A stretch of DNA of 64,000 nucleotides from Methylopumilus sp009926035 (GTDB taxonomy: Bacteria; Pseudomonadota; Gammaproteobacteria; Burkholderiales; Methylophilaceae). The notes beneath the pieces were generated by a model. That model made no database searches. It was not told where the DNA came from and was given only the letters and a program-made list of their open reading frames with translations. Position numbers and translations under genes: made by a program. Numbering within the stretch: position 1 is the stretch's first letter; the number at the start of each line of letters is the position of its first letter. The DNA is taken from the NCBI GenBank assembly GCA_041165405.1, contig JBEANL010000003.1:1-64000 (forward strand). The letters run 5' to 3'. Of this stretch, positions 47,951 to 57,482 are shown one piece after another.

Positions 47951-48863
47951 TGAAATAATTTTCTACTGTATTAGTTTTTTTCCATACCTTAAGTAGTTGT
48001 ATGAATCTATTATGAATATGTAAGAGCTCACCTTGATAGCTGACATAAATATCTAAATGCTTTATTTTTCTTTTTTTAAAATTATTCCATACGATTTCTA
48101 AAATGCGATCTATCTCTTTATCGTCCTCAATGGCAATAAATGTGTTGCTATTGATATTGTCTTGATGAAAGTTATCTAAAGCTTGCAGAGAAATCTTTGT
48201 ATCAATAGATAGGGCTTTTTTTAAAAAATTAGCATTAGAAAAAATAGTTGTATAAGGGTTTTGAATATTCTGTGGCAATAGGCCGCCACCTGAAAACCAA
48301 ATACTGTTAGGGGAAAGAAGTCCTCGCTGCACTCTATCTTGATTAAGAGGATGATCAAAAAGAAACATTTGAATTTCGTTCATAAATGCATGCCATGCCA
48401 TACCTTCTTCACCTTGAGGCATAAATAAATCAATCGACTGACGTTTGATATGAGGAATCGATGTCGTTTTAATATGAGGCTCTTTTTTTAATTCAAGAAA
48501 TAACTGTTCTTGATCATTTAAGACAAATGCGCGAGTTTCATCTTTAAATGTCTCATTAAGAGCATCACATAATTTTTTAATCTCATCCTTCGTAAAATCG
48601 TCTGTTAATTTTTTTTCTAAAAAAAATGTATCTCTTTGAAGGCTCAAATAAACGGGATCTGCATAGAGATAATAATGTGTATGATTTTTTTGATAATCCA
48701 CAGCAGCAAATGGATAATCGGGATTAGGCTTTATACCTAGCAAATGACATACAAATTCTTCGTAGGAAAATTTTAAAGATTCAACTTGTCCAATCGTCAA
48801 AAATCGATCAAGCATTGGATGATGATGGTTAGGAGTAAATTTGCAAAGAAGTGTTATATTCAA
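47940..48863 (-). CDS. RpfE-like protein (phosphoglycerate-mutase-annotated family)
   Basis: 307 residues, soluble. Conserved-looking segments: QGEEGMAWHAFMNEIQMFLF, HPLNQDRVQRGLLSPNSIWFSGGG. I recall proteins of this type beside recJ in many beta- and gammaproteobacteria; in Xanthomonas the equivalent is rpfE. Some are labelled phosphoglycerate mutase by distant similarity to the cofactor-independent enzyme, but no metal-site motifs of that enzyme are obvious here. Function unsettled. Confidence 0.75.
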   Translation of the reverse strand: MNITLLCKFTPNHHHPMLDRFLTIGQVESLKFSYEEFVCHLLGIKPNPDYPFAAVDYQKNHTHYYLYADPVYLSLQRDTFFLEKKLTDDFTKDEIKKLCDALNETFKDETRAFVLNDQEQLFLELKKEPHIKTTSIPHIKRQSIDLFMPQGEEGMAWHAFMNEIQMFLFDHPLNQDRVQRGLLSPNSIWFSGGGLLPQNIQNPYTTIFSNANFLKKALSIDTKISLQALDNFHQDNINSNTFIAIEDDKEIDRILEIVWNNFKKRKIKHLDIYVSYQGELLHIHNRFIQLLKVWKKTNTVENYFNVH

Positions 48864-48885
48864 ACTACAAGGAAATAATAAAATG

Positions 48886-48972
48886 TGGTGCCCGGGGCCG
48901 GAATCGAACCGGCACGCCCTTGCGAGCGAGAGATTTTAAGTCTCTTGTGTCTACCAATTTCACCACCCGGGC
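48886..48972 (-). tRNA. tRNA-Leu(TAA)
   Basis: 87 bases with CCA and a long variable arm. Acceptor GCCCGGG/CCCGGGC, anticodon stem AGAGA/TCTCT around CTTAAAA (anticodon TAA). Third of a three-tRNA minus-strand cluster. Confidence 0.97.
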
Positions 48973-49040
48973 CTTTTGAAATAAAACTAAGACCGAATTT
49001 TATCACTAATTATTCTTAAATAGACTTAAGCACTAATAAG

Positions 49041-49114
49041 TGGAGGCGCGAGCCAGAATCGAACTGGCGTCTACGGCTTTGCAGGCCGCTGCATAACCAT
49101 TTTGCTATCGCGCC
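49041..49114 (-). tRNA. tRNA-Cys(GCA)
   Basis: 74 bases with CCA; acceptor GGCGCGA/TCGCGCC, anticodon loop CTGCAAA (anticodon GCA), discriminator U as usual for Cys. Confidence 0.97.
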
Positions 49115-49134
49115 ACATCAATATCACCAAAATT

Positions 49135-49159
49135 AAAAAGGGGAAGACAATGCTTCCCC
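49135..49159 (-). terminator. Terminator between tRNA-Gly and tRNA-Cys
   Basis: On the minus strand GGGGAAG-CATTGT-CTTCCCC followed by TTTTT, 10 bases after the tRNA-Gly 3' end. It would separate the pgsA/tRNA-Gly transcript from tRNA-Cys and tRNA-Leu. Confidence 0.8.
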
Positions 49160-49169
49160 GATTTTGATT

Positions 49170-49245
49170 TGGAGCGGGAAACGAGTCTCGAACTCGCGAC
49201 CTCAACCTTGGCAAGGTTGCGCTCTACCAACTGAGCTATTCCCGC
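49170..49245 (-). tRNA. tRNA-Gly(GCC)
   Basis: 76 bases with CCA; acceptor GCGGGAA/TTCCCGC, anticodon stem CAACC/GGTTG around TTGCCAA (anticodon GCC). Lies 69 bases after pgsA. Confidence 0.97.
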
Positions 49246-49314
49246 GTAAAGAAGCGAGTATTTTAGCGTTTTTTGGGCTAGTGTCAATTTAAAGTCTCGC
49301 CATATTCTTAAGAC

Positions 49315-49893
49315 TTACCTTATTTTGATACTCTTTCTTAAAGTAGGCCAAGCCATACGGATGTAATAAACCATCGAAATTACAGTGAGTAATGCGGCTA
49401 TATTAATCAATATATTGCCTATCCACTTTACATTGAAAAACCATAGATCGTCATAGTAAAGAAGCATCAAAATAGCAACCATCTGGATGGTGGTCTTAAG
49501 TTTACCTATAAACATAACCGCCATGCCACCTGGTTTGCCAATAGTTGCCATCCACTCACGTAAAGAACTAATAGAAAGTTCACGACCAATAATAATCAAG
49601 GAAATAATTGCATTCACCCGATCAAGCTCTAATAAAACAAGAAGGGCTGCAACCACCATCAATTTATCTGCTACTGGATCAAAAAATGCACCAAATTTAG
49701 AGGCTTGATTTAAATATCGCGCAAAGAATCCATCAAGCCAATCAGTAATTGCAGCAAATAAGAAAATGCCAGCGCCTATCCAATTCATTAAAGACTGGTT
49801 GATTAGTGTATGAGGAAGATAATAAATACCTACAAAACAAGGAATCAAAACTACCCTGAAAAAAGTAAGTGCATTGGGGACATTTATTTTCAT
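49315..49893 (-). CDS. pgsA: CDP-diacylglycerol-glycerol-3-phosphate 3-phosphatidyltransferase
   Basis: 192 residues, five to six helices. CDP-alcohol phosphotransferase motif DWLDGFFARYLNQASKFG followed by AFFDPVADK, with all conserved Asp and Gly. Makes phosphatidylglycerophosphate for PG and cardiolipin. Follows uvrC (13 bases), the common proteobacterial pairing. Confidence 0.97.
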   Translation of the reverse strand: MKINVPNALTFFRVVLIPCFVGIYYLPHTLINQSLMNWIGAGIFLFAAITDWLDGFFARYLNQASKFGAFFDPVADKLMVVAALLVLLELDRVNAIISLIIIGRELSISSLREWMATIGKPGGMAVMFIGKLKTTIQMVAILMLLYYDDLWFFNVKWIGNILINIAALLTVISMVYYIRMAWPTLRKSIKIR

Positions 49894-49906
49894 ATATATT
49901 TATTTC

Positions 49907-51703
49907 TTAATGAAAGTAATCGTAAATTTTTTCAGCTAACTTTTTATCAATACCATCAACCATGATAATTTCTTCAATACTAGCATTTTTAATGCGCTCT
50001 ATACCGCCAAAATAAACGAGTAGATTTTTTCTTTTTTGTGTACCAATACCCTCAATATCTTCTAGGGATGAAGTGATCCTTTTTTTAGCGCGCATAGCTC
50101 TATGCCCTGAAATGGCAAAACGATGAGCTTCATCTCTTATTTGCTGTATGAGATGAAATCCAACATTATCTTTTTTAACAATGATGGGCTCGTCTTTATC
50201 TTCCACAAAAAGTTGTTCCAAGCCAGGCTTTCTTCCCTCACCTTTTGCAATACCTACAAGCAGAATATCGCTTAAGCCTAATTCCTGAATAACCTCTATA
50301 GCAATATTAAGCTGACCTTTACCTCCGTCTATAAAAATAAGATCGGGTTTAATGCCCTCACCCGTTGCAATTTTTTTATAGCGACGAGTTAATACTTCGC
50401 GCATAGCTGCGTAATCATCTCCAGGCGTAATGTCTTTAATATTAAATCGTCTATACTCTTTATTTTGAAGATTACCTTTGTCAAAAACCACACATGAGGC
50501 AACTGTTCCTTCACCCATAGTGTGGCTGATATCAAAACATTCAATTCTTGAAAATGATTCAGATAAATTAAAAATTTCTTTTAGTGCTTCTACTCTATTT
50601 TCTTGGCTTTCTGATTGCATAAGTTTTTGTTTTAAAGCAATCTGCGCATTCTTTTGCGCCATAGTGAGCCAAACACGTTTATCACCAACAGCTTTATTAA
50701 TTACTTTAACTTCAATGTCGTAATTTAACTTAAAAAATTCAGACAGTAATGATTGATTCACATGCTGTTCTGTAACGATTAATTTTGGTATCGTCTGATT
50801 TGTATAATATTGCGCAACAAAGGTTTCAATTACATCTTGCGTCTCAATATCAGCAGCATTTTTAGGAAAGAAACTTTTATCGCCTAAATGTCTCCCTGCC
50901 CGAATCATTACTAAATTTAGGCAGTATTCACCTGCCTCTTCAACACACGCAATAATGTCAGCATTGCTAGCACTAAAGTCACTTACAAATTGCTTTGTTC
51001 TTACTTGCCTTAAACTTTGAATGCGATCGCGATATAAAGCTGCATGCTCGTATGCGTGAGAGCTTGCTGCTTCATTCATTTGATCAGTAAGTTGGCTAAT
51101 GACTTCACTATCTTTGCCATCTAAAAAAAGTGATGCGTGTTTAATGTCATTTTTATATTCATCTTCTTTAATAAGATCAACACATGGTGCGGTGCATCGA
51201 TGAATCTGATATTGAAGACAAGGTCTTGATCTATTTTTAAAAACTGAGTTTTCGCACGTTCTTAATTTAAAAACTTTTTGTAAGAGCTGGATACTTTCTC
51301 TAACCGCATTGGTATTTGGAAAAGGTCCAAAATATTGATTTCCCTTTTTTTGGGCGCCTCGATGAAAAGCTAAACGTGGGTATTTTTCACCTGTCAATAC
51401 AATATATGGGTAAGATTTATCATCTCTAAAAATAACATTGTAGCGAGGCATATGAGACTTGATCATGTTGTTTTCTAAGATCAAAGCTTCAGCTTCAGAA
51501 TGTGTCACGGTGATTTCAATATGATCAATGTGACCTACCATCATTTTTGTTCTCGGACTTACAATGGTTTTAACAAAGTAAGATGAAACCCTTTTTTTTA
51601 AATCTTTAGCTTTTCCAACATAAATTACCTCCCCTGCCTCGTTAATCATCCGATATACGCCAGGTAAATTAGGTAATATTTTTAAAAAGGGTTTAATATC
51701 CAT
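49907..51703 (-). CDS. uvrC: Excinuclease ABC subunit C
   Basis: 598 residues. GIY-YIG nuclease domain (LPGVYRMINEAGEVIYVGKAKDLKKRV), zinc-like Cys group CENS...CLQYQIHRCTAPC, UVR domain near 205-240, RNase H-like 5' nuclease domain (RIECFDISHTMGEGTVAS; FIDGGKGQLN) and a C-terminal helix-hairpin-helix pair. Nucleotide excision repair, complementing the photolyase at 5.4 kb. Confidence 0.98.
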   Translation of the reverse strand: MDIKPFLKILPNLPGVYRMINEAGEVIYVGKAKDLKKRVSSYFVKTIVSPRTKMMVGHIDHIEITVTHSEAEALILENNMIKSHMPRYNVIFRDDKSYPYIVLTGEKYPRLAFHRGAQKKGNQYFGPFPNTNAVRESIQLLQKVFKLRTCENSVFKNRSRPCLQYQIHRCTAPCVDLIKEDEYKNDIKHASLFLDGKDSEVISQLTDQMNEAASSHAYEHAALYRDRIQSLRQVRTKQFVSDFSASNADIIACVEEAGEYCLNLVMIRAGRHLGDKSFFPKNAADIETQDVIETFVAQYYTNQTIPKLIVTEQHVNQSLLSEFFKLNYDIEVKVINKAVGDKRVWLTMAQKNAQIALKQKLMQSESQENRVEALKEIFNLSESFSRIECFDISHTMGEGTVASCVVFDKGNLQNKEYRRFNIKDITPGDDYAAMREVLTRRYKKIATGEGIKPDLIFIDGGKGQLNIAIEVIQELGLSDILLVGIAKGEGRKPGLEQLFVEDKDEPIIVKKDNVGFHLIQQIRDEAHRFAISGHRAMRAKKRITSSLEDIEGIGTQKRKNLLVYFGGIERIKNASIEEIIMVDGIDKKLAEKIYDYFH

Positions 51704-51706
51704 TTA

Positions 51707-51886
51707 CTAGCCTAACAAACTGCCTCCTACAGACCAATCTTCACCCTTAACTTCATCAAACACAATGTATGTATAAGACGCAGGCTTGTGAGCTACTTTT
51801 TCCATAAGCGTCGTGATTTCTTTTGCAATTGTTTCTTTTTGATCGCGGTTTAATGTTCCTGCTAATTTAATATTGATATAAGGCAT
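51707..51886 (-). CDS. 4-oxalocrotonate tautomerase-family protein
   Basis: 59 residues from ATG 51886. After Met removal the first residue is Pro (MPYINIKLAGTL), the catalytic base of the tautomerase superfamily; NRDQKETIAKEITTLM and ASYTYIVFDEVKGEDW complete the fold. 60-residue subunits of this type form hexamers. Natural substrate unknown; 2 bases after the uracil-DNA glycosylase stop and 3 before uvrC. Confidence 0.9.
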   Translation of the reverse strand: MPYINIKLAGTLNRDQKETIAKEITTLMEKVAHKPASYTYIVFDEVKGEDWSVGGSLLG

Positions 51887-51888
51887 AT

Positions 51889-52521
51889 TTAACTCTCCAT
51901 TTCTTTTTTGATTGATTGAAAAACACTAAAAAACATTTCTTCGGTAAGTCTTTTCGTCTGCGTATTGTATCGACTGCAATGATAACTATCATACAAAACT
52001 AATTGATTAGGCAAGTCATGGCGAGCGCCATGAGAAAATACATAATCAGATTTTTTTAATTCAAAAGCTGATAGAACGGACTGATGTGCAATATTCCCTA
52101 AAGCTAGTATTAATGTATGTGGTTGCAGTGAAGTTAATTCAGATTTTAAATAGTGATTACATTGTTTTATTTCTTTAGGTTCAGGTTTATTTTGCGGAGG
52201 TAAACATTTCACTGCATTTGTAATTCTGCAATCAATGAGTCTTAATGCATCATCTGCTGCGGTTGACTCTTGTTGATTTGAAAACCCAAAGTGAAATAAC
52301 GCTTTATATAAAAGAATCCCTGCATAATCACCTGTAAATGGCCTGCCTGTTCTATTGGCTCCATGCATGCCAGGCGCTAAACCCACAACCAATAAACGAA
52401 TTGATGTGTCCCCAAATGGCGGCACTGGCTTACAAAAATAACTGGGCTGCTCTAATTTAACTTGGTCTAAAAATATAGCAAGCCGAGGGCATTCTCTACA
52501 GTCTTCTTTATATTGTGTCAT
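51889..52521 (-). CDS. Uracil-DNA glycosylase, family 4/5 (UDGb-like)
   Basis: 210 residues. Four Cys suitable for a 4Fe-4S cluster (CRECPRL at the start; SYFCKPVPP and NAVKCLPP). Active-site motif GLAPGMHGANRTGRPFTGDYAG resembles family 5 (UDGb); the second motif region is DSYHCSRYNTQ. Removes uracil or deaminated bases from DNA. Divergent from rlmJ with a 75-bp gap, so promoters face each other there. Confidence 0.9.
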   Translation of the reverse strand: MTQYKEDCRECPRLAIFLDQVKLEQPSYFCKPVPPFGDTSIRLLVVGLAPGMHGANRTGRPFTGDYAGILLYKALFHFGFSNQQESTAADDALRLIDCRITNAVKCLPPQNKPEPKEIKQCNHYLKSELTSLQPHTLILALGNIAHQSVLSAFELKKSDYVFSHGARHDLPNQLVLYDSYHCSRYNTQTKRLTEEMFFSVFQSIKKEMES

Positions 52522-52596
52522 TATTTTATATCGTGAGAATTCACGTATTTTATTTATAAACTCTATAATAGCCCATGTTCACCATGACCTCTATCC

Positions 52597-53436
52597 ATGC
52601 TTAGTTATCGACACGGCTTTCACGCAGGTAATCATGCTGATGTGTTAAAGCATATTGTGCTGACACTGATCTTGGATTACCTCAAACAGAAAAATAAACC
52701 CTATTGGTTTATTGATACGCACGCAGGTGCAGGCAAGTATTCGCTTGAAAGTGAGTTTTCTAACAAAACATCTGAGCACCTAGATGGCATAAGTAAGATT
52801 TTTCATGATGAAAAAAAGCCACTAGCTTTGGGAAAATACATTGAAATTATCCGAAATCTCAACGGTGGCGATCAATTAAAACAATATCCTGGCTCTCCCT
52901 GGATTGCGAGCCAAATACTATCCCATGAAGATAAAATCAGGCTCTTTGAATTGCACCCTACTGATTTAACTTCATTGCTTCATGCTTTAGGCAAAAAACA
53001 AAATACTAAAATCTATGGTGAAGATGGCTTTCATGGATTAAAGGCGCTCATTCCCCCGCCTCCAAAAAGAGCACTTGTTTTAACCGACCCTTCTTATGAA
53101 ATTAAAAATGATTACCTTAAAGTGGTAGAGTCTCTAAAAGACAGTTTGAAGCGTTTTGAAACAGGTATTTATATGTGTTGGTGCCCTTTGATCGCTCGAA
53201 GCGAGCCCATAGCTATGCTTAAACAACTTCAAAAATTAAATGTTAAAGAATGGCTTTATGTAAGCCTTTCGATTGCTAAACCTACTGATGATATTGGTAT
53301 GTTTGGCAGTTATCTTTTTATTATCAATCCGCCGTGGAAACTGAAAGAACATTTAGAGGAAATCATGCCTTACTTAAGCCAGCAATTAGGGCTTAACGGC
53401 CACGGTTCTTATGAAATTGAAGTAAAAACGAGTTAA
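52597..53436 (+). CDS. rlmJ: 23S rRNA (adenine-2030-N6)-methyltransferase RlmJ
   Basis: 279 residues. Start MLSYRHGFHAGNHADVLKH is diagnostic of RlmJ. The N6-adenine catalytic motif reads DPSYE rather than DPPYE (LTDPSYEIKNDY). SAM site WFIDTHAGAGKYSLES. Methylates A2030 in 23S rRNA. Confidence 0.95.
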   Translation: MLSYRHGFHAGNHADVLKHIVLTLILDYLKQKNKPYWFIDTHAGAGKYSLESEFSNKTSEHLDGISKIFHDEKKPLALGKYIEIIRNLNGGDQLKQYPGSPWIASQILSHEDKIRLFELHPTDLTSLLHALGKKQNTKIYGEDGFHGLKALIPPPPKRALVLTDPSYEIKNDYLKVVESLKDSLKRFETGIYMCWCPLIARSEPIAMLKQLQKLNVKEWLYVSLSIAKPTDDIGMFGSYLFIINPPWKLKEHLEEIMPYLSQQLGLNGHGSYEIEVKTS

Positions 53437-53467
53437 AATAACACTATATATCTCATAGGATTTCTAC

Positions 53468-54838
53468 ATGCAATTATCAACGCTCAATGCCCTGTCTCCG
53501 CTCGATGGAAGATACGCTAAAAAAGTAGATAATTTGCGTCAGTACTTTAGTGAGTTTGCTCTCATTAAATTTCGTGTTGAAGTTGAAATTAATTGGCTCA
53601 TTTCATTATCAGATGAAAAAGCGATTAAAGAAGTTTCTGAACTGAGCAAATCAACCAGAGAATCGCTTCAAAAAACTATCCAATTTTTTAGTGAAGCAGA
53701 CGCCGCTAAAATCAAAAAAATTGAAGAGACAACAAATCATGATGTGAAGGCAGTTGAATATTGGTTAAAAGATAAATTTAAAGACAACCAAGAAATAAAA
53801 AGTATTTCAGAATTCATTCATTTTGCATGCACTTCGGAAGACATCAATAATTTGTCACATGCGCTGATGATTAAGCATGCGAAAGAAAGTGTCTTAACAC
53901 CTCACTTTGAGAGTCTCAATAAGAAATTAAAAGATCTTGCGCACGACTTAAGTGGGCATGCTATGTTAGCAAGGACACATGGCCAAGCTGCGAGCCCAAC
54001 TACGATGGGCAAAGAAATCGCCAATGTGGCTTATAGATTACAAAGACAAATTGACCAATTTAAAGCACAAGAAATTCTAGGAAAAATTAATGGTGCCGTA
54101 GGAAACTTCAATGCGCATATGACAACTTATCCCGAATTTGATTGGCAAACTTTTTCAAAAACATTTGTACAATCATTTGGCCTAACTTTTAACCCCTATA
54201 CAACGCAGATTGAGCCCCACGATTACATGGCAGAGCTCTTTCAAAATATGATAAGAATGAATACGATTCTCATTGATCTTAATCGAGATATTTGGGGTTA
54301 TATATCACTTGGATATTTCAAACAAAAGCTTAAAGAAAATGAAGTGGGCTCGTCCACTATGCCACACAAGGTAAACCCTATCGATTTTGAAAATTCAGAA
54401 GGCAACCTTGGCATTGCAAATACCTTATTAAGTCACTTTTCAGAAAAACTTCCGATCTCAAGATGGCAAAGAGACTTAACAGATTCAACTGTCATTCGAA
54501 ATATTGGTTTAGGTTTTGGTTATACAGCGCTTGCAATTGAATCTTGTCTTAAAGGTCTTAATAAATTAGAAATTAATGCAAAAAAATTATCTGATGATTT
54601 GGATCATGCTTGGGAAGTTTTAGCTGAGCCTATTCAAACGGTCATGAGAAGATATGGCATCGAAAATCCATACGAGAAACTTAAAGAATTAACGCGTGGG
54701 AAAGGCGATATATCCAAAGAAGTGATACAAGAGTTTATTCAGCAACTTGAAATTCCCCAAGAAGCTAAAAATGCACTGCTTCAATTAACGCCGGCAACAT
54801 ATATCGGTGAAGCCACTCAGTTAGCAAAAAAAATCTAA
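53468..54838 (+). CDS. purB: Adenylosuccinate lyase
   Basis: 456 residues. Fumarase/aspartase superfamily signature GSSTMPHKVNPIDFENSEGN with the catalytic Ser; ARTHGQAASPTTMGKE holds the catalytic His; FACTSEDINNLSHA the third conserved region. Two steps of purine synthesis. Its last base overlaps the wrbA start. Confidence 0.98.
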   Translation: MQLSTLNALSPLDGRYAKKVDNLRQYFSEFALIKFRVEVEINWLISLSDEKAIKEVSELSKSTRESLQKTIQFFSEADAAKIKKIEETTNHDVKAVEYWLKDKFKDNQEIKSISEFIHFACTSEDINNLSHALMIKHAKESVLTPHFESLNKKLKDLAHDLSGHAMLARTHGQAASPTTMGKEIANVAYRLQRQIDQFKAQEILGKINGAVGNFNAHMTTYPEFDWQTFSKTFVQSFGLTFNPYTTQIEPHDYMAELFQNMIRMNTILIDLNRDIWGYISLGYFKQKLKENEVGSSTMPHKVNPIDFENSEGNLGIANTLLSHFSEKLPISRWQRDLTDSTVIRNIGLGFGYTALAIESCLKGLNKLEINAKKLSDDLDHAWEVLAEPIQTVMRRYGIENPYEKLKELTRGKGDISKEVIQEFIQQLEIPQEAKNALLQLTPATYIGEATQLAKKI

Positions 54839-55431
54839 TGAAAGAAGTTTTAGTTCTTTACTACTCTCATGGAGGTGCTGTCGGAGAAATGGCCTCATTT
54901 ATTGCGAGAGGTATTGAGTCTATTTCTGGTGTAAAAGCCAGAATTCGAACGGTCCCTAAGGTGACATCTACCGTTCAAGCTTTAGAAGACAACATTCCTA
55001 TTGAGGGTCCCCTTTATGTTGAACACAAAGACCTTGAGGAATGCATTGGCCTTGCTTTAGGAAGTCCAACAAGATTTGGCAATATGGCAGCACCCCTTAA
55101 ATACTTTATCGATAGCACTATACCTTTATGGTTAAATGGAAATCTTATTGGGAAGCCTGCCTGTGTATTTACATCCTCAGGTTCTCACCATGGCGGCAAC
55201 GAATCGACACTGCTTAGCATGCAACTTCCATTATTTCATTTAGGCATGGTAATTCTCGGTGTTCCGTATTCAGTTCCAGAACTAACCAGCACCAAAACTG
55301 GTGGCACGCCATACGGACCATCTCATGTGGCCGGAGAATCAAATAAAGCCCCTATATCCGAAGATGAAAAAAAAATATGCCTTGCGATGGGAAAAAGATT
55401 AGCCGAAACTGCACTCAAACTTTCAGCATGA
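54838..55431 (+). CDS. wrbA: NAD(P)H:quinone oxidoreductase WrbA
   Basis: 197 residues, flavodoxin-like: FMN loop VLYYSHGGAVGEMA, GSPTRFGNMAAPLKYF, SSGSHHGGNEST. Two-electron quinone reduction that avoids semiquinones. Starts on the last A of the purB stop (TAATG) and overlaps the DUF2069 gene by 4 bases, the normal betaproteobacterial order. Confidence 0.95.
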   Translation: MKEVLVLYYSHGGAVGEMASFIARGIESISGVKARIRTVPKVTSTVQALEDNIPIEGPLYVEHKDLEECIGLALGSPTRFGNMAAPLKYFIDSTIPLWLNGNLIGKPACVFTSSGSHHGGNESTLLSMQLPLFHLGMVILGVPYSVPELTSTKTGGTPYGPSHVAGESNKAPISEDEKKICLAMGKRLAETALKLSA

Positions 55432-55763
55432 AAAATTATCTCCAATTAGGAGCTTCCATTAGCTTAATCTGTCTTATTTTTCTTTTATGCTCTTGGGAAT
55501 TATTTTTGGCGCCATTTAAAAATCAGAGTTCATGGTTAGTACTTAAAATCATACCGCTGCTTATCTCGCTGATGGGCATTCTTAAAGGAAAAATTTACAC
55601 TTACAAATGGTCAGGTATGCTGATTTTAATTTACTTTATTGAAGGTGTCGTGAGATCCTATTCTGATCAAGGTCTATCATCTAAAATAGCGCTTCTTGAA
55701 GTTTTTTTAAGTATTGTATTTTTTTTATGTGCAACGTTTTATGTGAGAGCTGATCGTCAGTAA
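55428..55763 (+). CDS. DUF2069 membrane protein
   Basis: 111 residues from ATG 55428 (MKNYLQLGASIS), which overlaps the wrbA stop by 4 bases; an earlier in-frame ATG at 55377 would read through the end of wrbA. Four hydrophobic helices, with LKGKIYTYKWSGMLILIYFIEGVVR typical of DUF2069, which commonly follows wrbA. Function unknown. Confidence 0.9.
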   Translation: MKNYLQLGASISLICLIFLLCSWELFLAPFKNQSSWLVLKIIPLLISLMGILKGKIYTYKWSGMLILIYFIEGVVRSYSDQGLSSKIALLEVFLSIVFFLCATFYVRADRQ

Positions 55764-55764
55764 T

Positions 55765-56514
55765 ATGAATATTCTTTTATCTAATGATGATGGTTATGAT
55801 GCACCAGGCATTAAAATACTTGCAAGCTATTTAAAAAAAATTGCGCATGTCACAATTGTCGCGCCTGATCGAAATAGAAGCGGTGCAAGCAATTCCCTAT
55901 CACTTGATTGCCCTCTTAAAGTGACAGAAGTTGAAAAAGATTATTATCATATCAATGGCACACCTACGGATTGCGTGCATTTAGCTTTAACAGGATTATT
56001 AGACAAGATGCCAGATATGGTGATCTCGGGAATTAATAATGGTGCCAATATGGGTGACGACACAATATACTCTGGCACAGTCGCCGCAGCGATGGAAGGT
56101 TATTTATTAGACATTCCTTCTTTTGCTGTATCGATGTCAAAGCATGGAGCAATACATTTTGAAACTGCTGCATCTATTACAGTTGATCTCATTTTGCATT
56201 ACCAAAAAAATAACCCTAAAGATACGATGCTCTTAAATATTAATGTGCCCGACATCCCTTTAGAAAAAATTCAAGGTATACACATTACAAGACTTGGAAA
56301 AAGACATAAAGCAGAGCCTGTGAATAAAACAGAAGATGCTGATGGCAATATTTTATATTGGGTTGGTGCTGCAGGCCTTCCAAACGATGGTGGAGAAGGT
56401 ACTGATTTTTATTCAGTGGGTCATGACTTTGTATCTGTATCTCCTATTCATGCAGATCTTACAAGACATAATCAAATTAATGATTTAAAAACATGGATGA
56501 ATAACTTTAAATGA
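55765..56514 (+). CDS. surE: 5'-nucleotidase / exopolyphosphatase SurE
   Basis: 249 residues. Metal-binding start ILLSNDDGYDAPGIK and SGINNGANMGDDTIYSGTVAAAMEG are the SurE signatures. Overlaps the nlpD start by 4 bases. The pcm gene that often separates surE and nlpD is absent. Confidence 0.97.
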   Translation: MNILLSNDDGYDAPGIKILASYLKKIAHVTIVAPDRNRSGASNSLSLDCPLKVTEVEKDYYHINGTPTDCVHLALTGLLDKMPDMVISGINNGANMGDDTIYSGTVAAAMEGYLLDIPSFAVSMSKHGAIHFETAASITVDLILHYQKNNPKDTMLLNINVPDIPLEKIQGIHITRLGKRHKAEPVNKTEDADGNILYWVGAAGLPNDGGEGTDFYSVGHDFVSVSPIHADLTRHNQINDLKTWMNNFK

Positions 56515-57482
56515 GATTGAATTTTTTTATTACCTACTTGGCGCTAGCTTCTTTAATTGCTGGCTGCGCATCGAATGCACCTGCGCCAGTGATTGAAAAA
56601 AAAATAGCTCCTGAGAGATCTACGGCATTGCAAAAAAAACCTGTTGTGAGAATGAAAAGGGATCCTAGTCAACCATGTCCTGATACTTATATAGTCAAAC
56701 CAGGTGACACGCTTTATAGCTTAAGTCTTGATTGTGGCTTTTATTACAAAGAAGTTGCTCAAGCAAATGATATTAAAGAGCCCTATGCTATTAAGGTAGG
56801 CGACAAAATAAAATTTGACCAAGTTAAAACAAACAATCCTGTTGCAACTTCTAATGAAATTAAAAAAAATGAAGAGGTTGTCACTTCACCATTGAAAAAT
56901 AATGAAGAAGCTATTGCAAATACAGAGGCTTCGTCTCAACCTCAAACAAAACCAGTGTCAGGGGGCGTTATACATTTAGATAATCCCAAAGCTTACAGAG
57001 AGAAATATACGGAGGAAGCATATAACCGAAAATTAATTGCACCTCAAACACAATCAACTAACAATACTTCTCCCGCAACACTTAAAGAAAGTGCATCTAT
57101 TGTTTTAGAAGATAAACTGGATTGGCAATGGCCTACCAAAGGTAAATTAGAAAATCTTTTTAATGAAGCACAAGGGCAAAAAGGAATTGATATTTTAGGA
57201 GTACTCGGACAGGACATTAAAGCGGCTGGGCCAGGCAAAGTCATTTATAGCGGTGAAGATCTTAAGGGGTATGGCAAGCTTGTGATTATTAAACACAATA
57301 ATTCTTACTTGTCTGTCTATGCGCACAATAAAGAACTCCTCGTTAAAGAAGGTCAAGCGATTGTTAAAGGTCAAAGAATTGCAACAATGGGGGATTCTGG
57401 AACAGATAAAGTAAAGCTACACTTTGAAATTAGAAAACAGGGTCAATCAGTCGATCCGACTACTTTTCTCGGGCAACCTTAA
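56511..57482 (+). CDS. nlpD: NlpD-like lipoprotein, LysM plus M23 domain
   Basis: 323 residues. Lipobox ending in Cys19 (LIAGCAS), LysM domain about residues 60-105 (YIVKPGDTLYSLSLDCGFYYKEV), a low-complexity linker, and a C-terminal LytM/M23 domain (~205-320). The M23 domain lacks canonical zinc ligands: the usual HxxxD is GIDILG here, and the final HxH is LHFEI, so it is probably a degenerate amidase activator. Convergent with the thioredoxin gene, overlapping its 3' end by 23 bases. No rpoS follows. Confidence 0.93.
   Translation: MRLNFFITYLALASLIAGCASNAPAPVIEKKIAPERSTALQKKPVVRMKRDPSQPCPDTYIVKPGDTLYSLSLDCGFYYKEVAQANDIKEPYAIKVGDKIKFDQVKTNNPVATSNEIKKNEEVVTSPLKNNEEAIANTEASSQPQTKPVSGGVIHLDNPKAYREKYTEEAYNRKLIAPQTQSTNNTSPATLKESASIVLEDKLDWQWPTKGKLENLFNEAQGQKGIDILGVLGQDIKAAGPGKVIYSGEDLKGYGKLVIIKHNNSYLSVYAHNKELLVKEGQAIVKGQRIATMGDSGTDKVKLHFEIRKQGQSVDPTTFLGQP

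Noticed and set aside
49105..49287. 60-residue minus-strand frame
   Set aside because: It runs through the tRNA-Gly gene and its terminator, so it is a chance frame.
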